64,000 nt of DNA from Hirudinaria manillensis (Eukaryota; Annelida; Clitellata; Hirudinida; Hirudinidae). The stretch covers positions 3,486,535 to 3,550,534 of the forward strand of contig CM067533.1 of the NCBI GenBank assembly GCA_034509925.1, written 5' to 3'. A program made the position numbers and the translations under genes. The stretch's first letter is position 1. Each line of letters opens with the position of its first letter. Below are positions 39,125 through 50,470 of the stretch, in pieces. The notes under the pieces are model-generated. The model was not told the DNA's origin. It did no database searches and saw nothing but the letters and a program-made list of their open reading frames with translations.

Positions 39125-42100
39125 GTTATTATTACTTAGTATCATTTCATCAACTAACTGACCAAGGTTCCAAACCATGCCAGCAATTCCAGAGTAAAAT
39201 CATTTGAACTTTGACCTTCAACGAACCAGGTGCATCACGGGCAACATGGCAGAATTCGTTTTGAATCCCATCTTTGCATCTGACGATCCGACGTTCACCT
39301 GCCACATCGAACCGGTTCCCGATTACACCATTTACGACATCAGTTACGAAGTCTTGTACTTCAAGGAAGGTTTCGGGGAGAAGGTTGTCAACGACAGGGT
39401 TTTGAAGGCCGTTAGGAAATATTCAAAGTCGGACGGACATCCTTACAAGGCAGAAGCAGTGTAAATCATTTCGTTGTTTCTGTTTTTAATTCATGTTGTT
39501 GGCCGAATCTAACATTTTGACATCCTTACTGAGTAATTTGATGTATTGCTTTTGAGATTCAATCCATGTCTTTCAATCCAACTCTTATCTTACATAGAAA
39601 TTCTTTTGAATTTGAGTTAAGATGTTAAATTTGAAAATTGATTTTAAAGCATTGCTTAAGAGAATTATCTGATTGCTTATTGGTTGGTCAATGATGTAAT
39701 TTATTAAAATTAGTTTAATTTCTAAATTATTTTTGTGACGTTTTCAGGCACAACTTTCTGAAGATCGAATTCGGATCAGAAATTTCGAGCAGACCCGACT
39801 TGATTCAGAGGAACATTCAGTCGAAGACCTTCAAAGCAGGTTTCTATCAAAGCAAAGGTCCCGACCTCGGAGAGGGGACCATCTCCATGAGGACGCTTCT
39901 CGTCCGACCGAAGCATCCGTTTGGCATCAACAGGAAGACGTGGAGTTAGGATTTGTTGTTGTTGTTGTCGTTGTTTATTATATAGTTGTGTTTACTTGTT
40001 TTTAAGCTGATTTGTTTCTGCTGATCAAATAAGCTTTTAACGAATAATTTAAGAATTTACAATAAAAACATCGATTATTGATTGTTTCCAATAACATGTT
40101 ACGTAATCTTTAGAGATTGATTAAAAACACACAATTAATTGCTTAATTCTATGTTTTTAAAGCACACATATTAAATTAGATTAAACTTTTATAAAAAAAA
40201 ACTAAATTATTAAAGTAATATTTATATTTTTAAAAAAAGGCATTTTTCTAGAAAAAAAACAAACTACATTTTTTTCAGAACAGAAGAGTTGCGATTCTGA
40301 AGTGATGTCCGAGTTCACGTACGCCTCCGGCATCGGTCGAGGATCGCACGTGGATTCGTTCAGAATCGAGAACCAATTGGACGTCTTTCAACTCCAGGAC
40401 GGAATGTATCGACTTTACAACAAGACGCCTTCGGCTCAGCCTTTCATTCTGCTCAAGGTGATCCCGAATGCCGATCGTTTAATTTGATTCTTAATTATTC
40501 GTGTCTACTTAATTATTCATGTCTACTTAATTATTCATGACTTCTGCTTGTGAATGACGAGGGCAGTTTCTCGGTCGAATAGGTTGCTTTCGTCGGTTGT
40601 TCATCAGACCTTCGCATCTCGGTGCACAAATTACATTATCACGTACAACATCACTAAACAAATTTTGTTATTATTCAAAACGTTCTTGAATTTACAACTT
40701 TCTGATGCACCAGATTGCATCAGCTTGTTACCGCGGATCGTCGTTATGAAAGATGTCTGTCGCCATTGAAAAGTTTATTGATAAAAAAGTCGACCGACAC
40801 GAGATGAATTAAGGCCGTTGCTCGGACAGATTCCAAAAGAGGAGTCCATTTTGAGCGCAGTTTACGACCCGACGACAGTCAAGGACGACCAGACTTTGAA
40901 GGCGGATCTCGTCAGGAAGGAGAAGGAATGGAACCTCTTCGTCGCCGGGGAACTCCTCAAGTGCCCGGGTTTGGCCGGAAGCATTGATTTAATTTGCATT
41001 AAATTCGATTTACATTAATTTATTATTTATTATAAATTAATTATAATATTATGATTTTTATATATTTATTATTATAAATTATAATTAATTTATTATTATT
41101 ATATAATTTATTATATTTGACAGAATAATTCAATTTAAATTTAATTTGTTCAAATGATTTCAATCCTGTCATTAAGTGCAACTCAGAAACACCAATTCAG
41201 CTTCTTCTGATGTTCATGTTTGTTGATAACATCACAGTACATGACTGACCGATATGCAGAGTTGTTTTTTTTTTACATGTTTTGAAAATCACTTCAAATT
41301 TTTATTTTTATTTTTTATTAAATAGTTTTAATTCATTCTATTCGTTGAAAAACTATGCTCACAAGTACCATTCAATAATCGGCACCACCATCATCGTCGT
41401 CATCACCACCATATCGTCATCATCATCAACCTTCACAGGTTGGTTGCACATCAGCGTCAGGGATCCCCTGCATCCCCTGGTGAACCTGTTCGACCTCGAC
41501 GTCGGAGTGTCGTGCCCTTCGAACTTCAACTTCCTGTTTTCGATCCCCGTCGAGGGACCCGACGTTTTCAACAAAACGTTCCTCGTCGACGTTCGAGACT
41601 CGCACAGGACCATCAAGGTCACCGTCTTCAGACCCGCACCCATCCTGTCGGAGGAGGACATCGGTCTGTTGTTGATGATGATGATGTTGTTGCAGTGTGT
41701 TGTGTTTGCTCTTGTTTGTTCTCTGTTGATATTTTCTGTTGTGTACAGTAACACCTGCTTTTAGGGACAGCTAAATTTTGCACAGAAAAAATTGTCCCGT
41801 TTTTCAGATTTTTATGTTAAACTGAAGTAAATTTAATTCCTAGAAAAAAAAATGGTTCTAATGTTAGGTTTTACCCTTTCCATGGCTACCACAATTTTAA
41901 GGTTTTACTGTAAATTTAAATTCAAATTTCATTGTATTTATTGTTTAAATCCATAAATTACTTTTTATATATTTATTTTTAATCCATTTAAATTACTTTT
42001 TATATATTTATTTTTTAATCCATTTAAATTACTTTTTATATATTTATATTTATATTTTAATCCATTTAAATTACTTTTTATATATTTATATTTTTTAATC

Positions 42101-44445
42101 CATTTAAATTACTTTTTATATATTTATATTTTAATCCATTTAAATTACTTTTTATATATTTATTTTTTAATCCATTTAAATTACTTTTTATATATTTATA
42201 TTTTAATCCATTTAAATTACTTTTTATATATTTATATTTTAATACATTTAAATTACTTTTTATATATTTATTTTTTAATACATTTAAATTACTTTTTATA
42301 TATTTATATTTTAATCCATTTAAATTACTTTTTATATATTTATATTTTAATCCATTTAAATTACTTTTTATATATTTATATTTTAATCCATTTAAATTAC
42401 TTTTTATATATTTATATTTTAATCCATTTAAATTACTTTTTATATATTTATTTTTTAATCCATAAATTTGTACTTTTTTATATTCATTTAACATTGAATT
42501 ATTTTTTATTTTTCAGAATTTTTCCAATCAAATGGATCACTGAGTGAGTGGAGATTTATCAACTTAAAGTACAACTGCAGTTCTGTGTGCAGTTCTGTGG
42601 GCTATTAAATTATTAAATATTAATTATATTAATTATTAAATATTAAATAAATATTAATTATATTAATTATTAAATAAATATTAATTATATTAATTATAAA
42701 ATAATAAATAAATATTAATTATATTAATTATAAAATATTAAATAAATATTAATTATATTAATTATAAAATATTAAATTATTAAATATTAATTATATTAAT
42801 TATTAAATATTAATTATTAAATAAATATTAATTATAATAATAATAATTAAATTAATAAATAATTAAATAAGGTTTAACAGATATTCTAAATAGCTTTTAG
42901 TTCCAAGTGAAGAATATCCTTGAAGTGATTTTATGTAATATATAATATATATAATATGTATAATATATAATATATAATATGTATAATTTATAATATATAT
43001 AATATGTATAATTTATAATATATATAATATGTTTAATATATATAATATATATAATATGTATAATATATAATATATATAATATGTTTAATATATATAATAT
43101 GTTTAATATATATAATATTGTGATTTACACAATAATTACTACAATTTGAAAAGAATAATAACATCGTTAGTTAGTCAGAATTGTGTTGTGAAAAACATTG
43201 ATGATGACTTTCTTCTGGAAGAATGAGTCATCAGTCTACACTTATGAAGATTTCAATAGTTATGCTAAGGAATATAATTATGTTGTGATAATTATAATTA
43301 TGAATTATAATAAAAAAAAACCAGTAAAAACAAAAACATATCAATACAATCGGGCGTCGATTGAATAAAATTGTTCCTTAAGACCGACCCTATGAGTTTA
43401 TTTTGCTTGTTTTTACATCCATTTGTTTCATTGTGTTTGTGTTACATATGTTATTGTTTAATATTATTTATTATATTATATTATTTATTATTTTATATTA
43501 TTGTTACATTGTGTATGTAGTTGTTTGTTTAATACAGTTTTGGTACAATTTGGTTTAATTTACTTTTTGATTGCTTCTGTTCCTTTGGCAATTAAATAAA
43601 CTTAAATAAACTCACAAAAACTCAAAAGAAAAAAAATTTTGCCGTAAAATCATAAAACATATTAAAACAGGAAATCCTGCAAAATACGCGCTGAACCGAG
43701 AAAGTCCGATTCTGATCTTGACTCCTCCGATTGCCGTTTTGTGCGTCATCGTCGTCTGCCTCGTCGTCATCCTCTTCATCGGCGTCCTCACGGAATCGGG
43801 TCCGTCGATGCTCGACTAACGATTATTATTGATGTTTAAATTCTTTGAGTTTTATTGTAATATCACACATGCCAGTTTTCATCATGCGACCAAAACTTCT
43901 CTTGGCCATAATTTTCACAATATTTAATAATAATAATAATAATAATAACAATATTAATAATAATGATGATGACGACGACGACAGCGATGATGATATTAAT
44001 AATGTTTCACTACAGACAAGATGGATACCAGCGAGTTGAACTCTGAAAAAAAGGAATAATAATAATAATGATGATGATGATGATATTAATAACGTTTTTT
44101 TCACTGCAGACCAGATGGACACCAGCAAGTTGAACTCTGAAAAGATCGAACCCCAGCACTACTTGTTTGTCGTCTGCTATGTGACCTTCAAGACGACCTA
44201 CTCCGTCGTCATGACCTTCGCGGTCCTCGTCGTTCTCATCAAGCATTTCAACAAGTCAGCAGTCGTTCGTGTTCGCTTCCTTCGTTCGCCTCGAATTCAT
44301 TCGGACGACGTTTACGAGTCTCCTCAATGATTAACTAATTACCTAATTAGCCAACTGCTGGCTTAATAAATAAATCTCCAACTTAATCCACATTCTGATG
44401 TACATGTAATTATGAATTGAACTGAATCAATTGAATGATGGATTT

Positions 44446-44487
<42 letters not shown>

Positions 44488-45452
44488 CCGTTAGTTAATC
44501 AATAATTACCATGCGTAAATTTGGCATTGTTCTCGCTGCATGTTACTCATTATAAATCTATTTTATACGATTTATAATAATAATAAGTAAATCAATTAAT
44601 TAATCTCCGAATTGATTCCATGCAGAGAATCCGTAGCGACCCTGACCCAATTCCCCCAGTTTGTGGAGACGGCAAGTCACGGTCAGAAGTTGGACATTTA
44701 CGACATCCACGGTTACGTCAAGAACGAGATCCGAAGGCAGAACGGGGTGGCCAATCGGACGAAGCATCTTTGCGAACTGAAACTGTTGGATCTTCAAAAC
44801 CAACTCGAAGACGTTCGTTCTACTGCGTCCTTGCGACCGTTTTGAATTTTGTTTTTTTTTTAAATTTCATTTCACGATTTAATTAATTCTAATAAATTAC
44901 AATTTAATTAATTAATTAATAATCGATTTAATTGATTGATAATTAATCGCAATTAAATTTAATTATCGACGACGGTTAATTATGTTATTAACTTCAAAAA
45001 CATTTACACTGTGAGAAAAATGTACTTTAACAATATTATTATGTTTTATATTGTACTGTTTATTATTATTATTATTATTATTGCTATTATTATTATTGTT
45101 GGTATTATTATTATTGTTATGTTAGCATTAACACCGATGCTTAAAAGTATTTATGGAGCGATCCGTTTGTTCAGGCCAAGCAGAGCATGAAGGTGCACAC
45201 GTACGACGACAAACAGGTGTCCAGGTTGGCACTCGAGTACACCAAGCTGGTGGTCCTCAACCTCACGAGGAGCATCAACAAGTTCAAGTCAGTGTCCGTC
45301 GTCGCGGTGACGGAGATGGTCGTGGAACCGTCGTTAACATTCGCATTTGGAATTCAGTCTCAACTTATTAATTGGATGTTATTGTAAACTTCCGAAGATG
45401 AATATTGGGATGAATTGCCTAACATTGCCTATGGACATTCATGGGAATTTCC

Positions 45453-45487
<35 letters not shown>

Positions 45488-46755
45488 TTAAAGGAGAATA
45501 ATTCTTACATAAAACTATTAGAATATTAGAATTATCCAAACCAATTAACCAAATAAGGTCTATGAATGACATTAGATATGGTTTGCAGCAGAATCGACTG
45601 TTAAAAACGGTGAAATCAGTTAACGAAATAAATAAGTTAATTAATTAATCAAATAACTATCGATCGAACGACGACTTGCAGGCAGGAGTTCACGGCTTAT
45701 GCCAACAAAGCGCTCGAAAAGTTGAAGAGGAGCATCGTGCAAACTTCGAGTGCCATCGAAAGCAGCAAGTGGATGGAAGGACCGAAGATCATCTACGAAA
45801 CCGTCAAAGCAAAAAGATCCGCCCTCGGACTCGACACGAAGCCCTTCCTGCAGTGGGCGGGAATTAAGCAGGAGGTCGACAGACTCGTGGCAGGTTTTGA
45901 TTGGTTGCTTAAAATGGCATGCAGGATGCTTGTCAGTCCATCAGTCCATCATTCTTTCTGTATAGAATCTTTCTATTAAACTTTTTGATTCGTTTATTTT
46001 CGACTCTTTCGAGATTCCCACGTGGGATTGAATTTTCAGATCTCTCCCTCAAGGATTTTCCGCTTCCAAACCTGACGGAATTCCTGAACATCGAGGTGCC
46101 GAAGACGAGCTCGAAGCCCGTCGAAATCCCGAGGGCCTCGGACGTGGTCTTGCCCAAGAACCAGTGGTATTACCAGCAGGACAAGAAGCAGACGCCCGTC
46201 GGACGAGAGGCGAACGAAGACTCCGAGCGCAAGCTCAAGTCCGGAAGGAGCAGGGCCAACGAGATGATCGGATTCGGCACGTTCCTCGTCATACTCGTCG
46301 TCATCGATTCTGTTTGGTTCGTGCACAGGGCTGCCAGGACGTACTACACCAGCAAGATGATCCTCCACGGCTGCCCTCTCTTCATTTCCTGCAAGGTTTT
46401 CCAGTCGGAAGAAGGTCGAACAATCGAATCGATTAACTGTTAAATCAATTAATTAAACTAATTGATTAAATCAATTAATTCATTTAATTATTTTAACTAT
46501 TATCTAATCAACACGATTTGTAATCGATAACAAACTGGTAACGATTTTTTGTCAGAAATGTCGGGTGACCAGAGGCAAGAGGCCACGAAGCCTTCAAAGT
46601 TGTGTTCGTGTTTCTATTTCATCAGGGACCTCAACTTTAAGGTTTGGTTCTGATTAACGTGTTCTCTCGATGCAACTTGTTATGGCACTTCTCGATATTT
46701 ATTACTGATCTCACTGTTACTATCACTCAAATTTTATTATTATTGTTGTTGTTGA

Positions 46756-46786
<31 letters not shown>

Positions 46787-48293
46787 GTTGTTGTTGTTGT
46801 TGTTATTGTTTAACCATTAATGAAAGTAATAACAACGGAGTAATGAATTTTCGTCATTTGATGACATCTTATGACGACGATGACGTCATCTTTGAAGCCA
46901 AAATTAACGAACGAGTTTCTCGCCGTCAGATCATGAGGACGGATTTTGTTCCAAAGATGGTCGCATCGGTGACCGTGGGGTGCGTTTTGTACGTGGGTCT
47001 GGCAGCTTCTGACAAACTGGTCACGGTGAAGACGCTCGCATCCATCGGATACTTCGACGCTTTGGTGATTTTTTTTTAGGAGTTGATTTAATTTTGATTT
47101 AATTCACTTATTCGTTCGTTTGTTCATTCATTCATCCATCCATCAGTAATAAATTAGTTCTAAATGAAGGTAAGGGATGATGAACAAACTTTCCAAATGC
47201 AAAATTCGGTTCACTTGCATAGGTGGCGCCCCTGGAAACGAGTTACAGGTTGGCCATAACGAGGGTGAAGATGAACGCGCACAGAATCAACAAGTTTGAG
47301 CTGCCGTTCTTCGAAGAACTTGTAAATGTTCGCTCGAAAAGGTACGTTTTTTTTTCTTGTTTTGATGTGCCGATTTTCCTTTCAAATATCTCGGAGCGAC
47401 GTGGTTGGGATGTCATATATTTGGGCATTATACAGGCATAGTATCAATTTGCAAACACCTGTATGTTCTCACGAAGTTATTGAAAATAGCAGATATTTTT
47501 AAAGTATATCTAAAAAAAAACCTAAAACCAACCACGTGTTGACGATTTCCTAACAACTAATTAATAAACATCAGGTACCAACTTCTGCTGGAGATGTACG
47601 CAGAAGTGCAGAGAAGCAGCGTCATGCTCAGGGACTCCGAGTACTGCATGTGGAAGAAGCTCTTGAAGCCCGAAGAGCAGTGCAACTGTTCGACCGTCGA
47701 GGTCAACAGACTCAACTTTGACGGCTGCGAACTGCCCCCGGTCACTCCCCTTCCTTACCACAAGTTCGTCCCGTGCGCCTGCGATCGTGCGTGCGCGCGT
47801 TCGCTTTTATAATCGACTTCGATAGAAGGTCGAGGTTAAAGTTCAAGTTCATTTTTTGTTGTCACCAATCAGGAGGGACTTTGGATCTCACAGGGAGAAA
47901 CTGAGCCACATGATCATCCCGTACATAGATGCGACCAGAGACATCGTCATGGATACGGGCCACCTCATTGCACTCTTTGTCGCAATATTGGCTCTAGTCG
48001 ATGCCCTGGGCAACGTCATATGGATTTACTTCAAGAGGTTCTTAAAAGATTAAGTTGTTACTTTTTTATTATTATTCAACTAATAAATAATTTATATTAA
48101 TTAATTAATTAAATTCTTGAGTGATTTTTGATGAATTCGTGAAGTGGATAGCGTCCTAATCCTGTCGTAAAAAAGTGTGTAGACGTATTGTGAAGCTTTT
48201 TGTTTGGTTTCATTCAGGTTCAACTTGTTGAGACTGAAACCCTTGTTTGAAATTGAACACATCCCAGTCGTTGAAGAGAACCAAAGGTCTTAA
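30400..48293 (+). CDS. Large multi-pass membrane protein with EGF and TNFR-like Cys-rich repeats, family not recognised
   Basis: Thirty-nine exons join with matching phases to 2052 residues: 30400-30576, 30667-30795, 31075-31231, 31701-31762, 31916-32090, 32797-32947, 33385-33605, 33915-34055, 34485-34773, 35057-35185, 35379-35584, 35919-36053, 36119-36241, 36515-36589, 36765-36839, 37020-37094, 37206-37343, 37638-37816, 38231-38565, 38794-39006, 39230-39460, 39748-39944, 40279-40457, 40567-40595, 40814-40968, 41439-41663, 42517-42543, 43671-43799, 44110-44254, 44626-44812, 45175-45287, 45682-45893, 46040-46414, 46556-46641, 46930-47064, 47223-47341, 47575-47763, 47873-48037, 48218-48293. About seven hydrophobic segments are visible (~112-138, 547-566, 1423-1446, 1470-1493, 1747-1767, 1835-1855, 2000-2021). 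Between the second and third lie two EGF modules, three TNFR-like repeats and a long Cys-containing ectodomain. I cannot name the family. The ATG at 30400 follows an in-frame stop, but an upstream exon is possible. Confidence 0.8.
32270..32400 (+). repeat. Possible SINE fragment
   Basis: GAAACCCTGCCTGCAGTGCC, a short hairpin (CCCCTTTAGTAGGGG) and GTTGCTATATAAATGACTG resemble, in order, a decayed B-box region and the tail motif seen at 26030 and 26160. No full element can be drawn. Confidence 0.4.
33100..33184. repeat. About 29-bp tandem repeat, three copies
   Basis: TTTGATATCAGTTCAATATC is repeated three times in the intron before exon 7 of the membrane-protein gene. Confidence 0.85.
35379..36241 (+). 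other. Exons 11-13: second hydrophobic segment and two EGF modules
   Basis: Residues 544-698. SILFIVPMFACSCYALHFV may be a membrane segment or a signal anchor. Exon 12 is an EGF-like module (C..NCAQSCDPLTGGCICKRGY). Exon 13 is a calcium-binding EGF module (DVNECLMLEPVCHKNANC, then CECSKGFFGDGFNC). Each occupies a single phase-1 symmetric exon. Confidence 0.85.
35817..35909. repeat. 31-bp tandem repeat, three near-identical copies
   Basis: Units starting TTTCATTTAATTTATATATT and ending in TTAATTAATTAA abut the splice acceptor of EGF exon 12. Confidence 0.9.
36515..37094 (+). other. Exons 14-16: three TNFR-like Cys-rich repeats, 75 nt each
   Basis: Each exon is exactly 75 nt, phase 1 on both sides, and encodes 25 residues with the pattern C..(C)PNGTF or C...Y....C.....TLC. 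The last reads YEYTPCAGPQNRRC. The spacing resembles TNF-receptor Cys repeats. Exon multiplication is the likely origin. Confidence 0.8.
37355..37540 (+). repeat. tRNA-derived SINE candidate
   Basis: TGGCCTAACTGGTAGCATTG fits a Pol III A-box. GTGTTCAAAACCCAACCTGC, about 45 bp later, fits a B-box. The downstream body resembles the fragment at 5630-5725. It sits in the intron between exons 17 and 18 of the membrane-protein gene. It is not a tRNA gene, as no acceptor stem can be drawn. Confidence 0.55.
40567..40595 (+). other. Inferred 29-nt microexon
   Basis: Without it, the exon at 40814-40968 is out of frame with the exon ending at 40457 in the reading that looks protein-like (LLGQIPKEESILS). 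The segment after GGCAG (AG at 40565-40566) and before GT at 40596 is 29 nt, has no stop, and restores the frame (FLGRIGCFR). This is a deduction from phase alone. Confidence 0.5.
41960..42475. repeat. 36-bp AT-rich minisatellite, about 14 copies
   Basis: The unit contains TTAATCCATTTAAATTACTT followed by TTTATATATTTAT. Units vary from about 34 to 40 bp. Because most units are multiples of three, the minus strand stays open for 138 codons (NGLKYKYIKSNL repeats), which is not a real protein. It fills the intron before the 27-nt exon at 42517. Confidence 0.95.
42920..43125. repeat. Degenerate ATAATATGTATAATATATA repeat
   Basis: A TA-rich array of imperfect copies in the intron before exon 28; 42600-42850 just before it is a second array of TTAATTATATTAATTATTAA units. 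Confidence 0.8.
43671..48293 (+). other. Exons 28-39: C-terminal multi-pass region
   Basis: Residues ~1410-2052 hold five hydrophobic segments: PIAVLCVIVVCLVVILFIGV, VVCYVTFKTTYSVVMTFAVL, GFGTFLVILVVIDSVWFV, MVASVTVGCVLYVGLA and LIALFVAILALVDALG. Two long polar loops lie between them, one with CNCSTVEVNRLNFDGC. The last exon ends in TAA at 48291-48293 with ATTAAA close behind. The pattern of paired membrane segments and two long loops recalls prominin or DC-STAMP proteins in topology only; I see no sequence match. Confidence 0.7.
44000..44060 (+). repeat. Decayed duplicate of an exon start (copy of 44100-44150)
   Basis: TTTCACTACAGACAAGATGG and the following 30 bp repeat the acceptor and start of exon 29 at 44103-44150 (CACTGCAGACCAGATGGACA). 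An ATT/ATG array lies between. The frame closes soon after, so this is a decoy, not an exon. Confidence 0.8.
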
Positions 48294-48961
48294 GAATTAA
48301 AGTCTTATAATACAATAAGAAGACTTTCTTGACCAAATTATCGCCAGAGATCATCATGTTTGAAATGTTTTGTATGCGAGTCTACCTACAACAATAATTA
48401 CGGATATTTTAATACTTTTATGTAAATAATGGAATATTCGGTGTCGCTCGTGGTGCGCATTTGTTACTGATTAAGGATTAGAGGACCAAAATCTGTGTCG
48501 ATCACGTAATAATACTCGGTGGTTCGTTGGATTTGTTGAAACTAATTCTGAGACTTAAAGTACCAGCTGTTGTTTTCATTCTTTTTGTTATGGGTTGACT
48601 CATTCCTCCCTCTTTGTCAAGATCGCTGCGTTGGTTCCAAAAATGGATTGAAATGAAAACAGGCGAAGCTGGTTGAACATCGAGTTTAGTCTTTTATTAG
48701 AAACAATCACAGAGTCGTTGAGAGCGGTTTAGGTTTGTTATTCGTTTGTCAAAGTTAAGATGTTCAATAACCCATTTTATTTCCAGAATTATACAACAAA
48801 TTATCCAAAAGTACTTATTTATAATGCTTTGTTTAGGTGTGTAGGTAGGGAGCGCAGATGTTGACCAATTCTAACGCCATAGTGTAAAAACTTCTTGGAA
48901 AAGCACAGGTTAGTTGGGAAATTCACGGCAATTTAAATCACAGGCTGGTATTTTGAAATAC
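48294..48961. other. Spacer after the membrane-protein gene
   Basis: Probably 3' UTR (ATTAAA at about 48296) and spacer. Nothing else was recognised. Confidence 0.4.
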
Positions 48962-49430
48962 TTCCAACATACGAGCCCGTCAACAAATTGCCCGGACTCA
49001 GGAAACCGCTTGCCGTAACTCAAAACGCAGCAGTTCCACTGAACCAAATTTAAAAATTAATACATCACACGAATCATGAAACTATCCTCTACAATTTCTA
49101 TTTTTTAAATTTTCTTGCAACTCCACCTATTTTGTTCATGAGGCCCAAAACACCTCGTTCTTCTGAGCCGGCAGAAATGACCATTGGTCTAGGTAAAAAT
49201 CGCTAGCCTGCGAAAATTGTAACTCAAATCTAAGCAGTTCAACTGAACAAATTTCAGAAATAAATATGTCAAATTATTTAAAAAACTATCCTCCATAATT
49301 TATAGTTTGAAATTTCCTGTAACTCCATTTATTAATTTCAGTTGACTCAAATAGTTTCAAATAGTTTAAATTTCAAATCTTAATATCCCGCGTATTGCGA
49401 AAGAAACTTTTCCTTTTTTCCACTGGGAAT
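48962..49430. repeat. Dispersed dimeric repeat, copy A
   Basis: It matches 54092-54602 in the same orientation at high identity. Each copy holds two related halves of roughly 190 bp. The first contains AACTCAAAACGCAGCAGTTC and the second AACTCAAATCTAAGCAGTTC, each followed by AAACTATCCTC and a CAACTCCA/TAACTCCA block. No ORF. Confidence 0.85.
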
Positions 49431-49596
49431 CTTGACTTTAACCATTTTTTCAAAACTATTCAAATCGGACAGGAGGGCATCGAGGACATCTTTTTGCTAT
49501 ATATAGTAGATATTGTCTGCTTTTGGTTTAAAACCATTAAAATCTAACAGATTTGAATCTATTTTAAAGTTGGTCCATATACATTTTTATGCTTAG

Positions 49597-49750
49597 TGTT
49601 GTAGGATTGTATGTATTTTTGGTTGCGTTCCCCGACGAGCAGATGTTTCCGTGTTTCCGGGTGTGAGTCGCATGTGTTTACGTTCGTACTGTGTCGTGCC
49701 GCGTTGATGTTAATAAACCGTTTAGATCTTGATATTCTGGAGTCATAACA
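49597..49750. mobile_element. Solo LTR, 154 bp, with 5-bp target duplication
   Basis: The segment starts TGTTGTAGGATTG and ends GGAGTCATAACA (TG..CA). It carries an AATAAA signal, is clearly richer in CG than its surroundings, and is flanked on both sides by CTTAG (49592-49596 and 49751-49755). This is the classic footprint of an LTR retrotransposon removed by LTR-LTR recombination. Orientation is inferred as plus from AATAAA. Confidence 0.75.
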
Positions 49751-49755
49751 CTTAG

Positions 49756-50470
49756 ACTAAAACATGCACTTTGAAAGACTTTGTAAGATCAAACTCAGTA
49801 ACTGACTTGAAACAGACTAGGTAATTAATTGACTCGTTGCACGACTTCTATTTTATTATGTCAATCCGCTGACCAAATGAAAAGCCAATATTGAAAATGA
49901 GCCTCAGTGAAGTGCTTTGCTTCATCTTCTTATTAGTGACCTTTTTCTATTGCCTAGTTATGGCATAATATAGTCTCTCTCGGCTTGCCTAGAAATAAAG
50001 TGAAATCAGTGACTAACTTGAAGCCTCATGTTTATTCAGACTTCTTTGGTAATACATGCTTAAACAATTAATAAAACACTTGCTTCACTAATTTCTTCTC
50101 CATTGAACACTTTAATTACATCACTGAACAAATACTCGTGGTCCTTTGGAAGGAACATGAAGGGACTATAACAAAAAACATTGACTATTTATTTGATATT
50201 TCACTATTTCACTGGGTAACTGGATAACAAATATTACATATAATATTAAAAAATAATATTACCATTTTTTTAATGCTGTATGAAACCACCATGGCAGACC
50301 TTTACTTTGTGATTTTTTAGTTAATACATCCATAACAAGGTCACGAAAGTATTTACTTATGAAATAACTTTTGAAATATATAAAACCAATTGGCATCTAC
50401 AGACAAGTTAATAAATTATAATTATAAATCGCATTAATTCAAAATATTGTTACAACTAATCCAAATAACT
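49756..50470. other. Spacer, nothing recognised
   Basis: AT-rich. It may include the 3' UTR of the minus-strand gene that ends at 50471. Confidence 0.4.

Larger units (their letters stand above)
37206..41663 (+). other. Exons 17-26 (part): large ectodomain of unknown fold
   Basis: Residues 774-1400. The region mixes beta-rich stretches (GFTVKVTFIETN, KYNLTLILHE, WLHISVRDPLHPLVNLFDLD) with a Cys-dense exon at 38794-39006 (CYSCCNKQDCSKDC). Exon 19 (38231-38565) has an in-frame Asn-Lys run followed by KRKKRST, a possible furin-type cleavage site (inference). No family was recognised. Confidence 0.65.

Noticed and set aside
42078-42494. 138-aa minus ORF with NGLKYKYIKSNL repeats, or a CRISPR-like array
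   Set aside because: It is the 36-bp AT-rich minisatellite. There are no spacers between units and no coding signal.
43817-43819. TAA after PSMLD as the end of a separate gene
   Set aside because: A donor at 43800 (GTCCGT) joins in phase to the acceptor at 44109 and continues the membrane protein, so the stop is intronic.
48038-48053. Stop at 48053 as the end of the membrane-protein gene
   Set aside because: A donor at 48038 and acceptor at 48217 join in phase to a further 76-nt exon ending in TAA at 48291-48293, with ATTAAA just behind.
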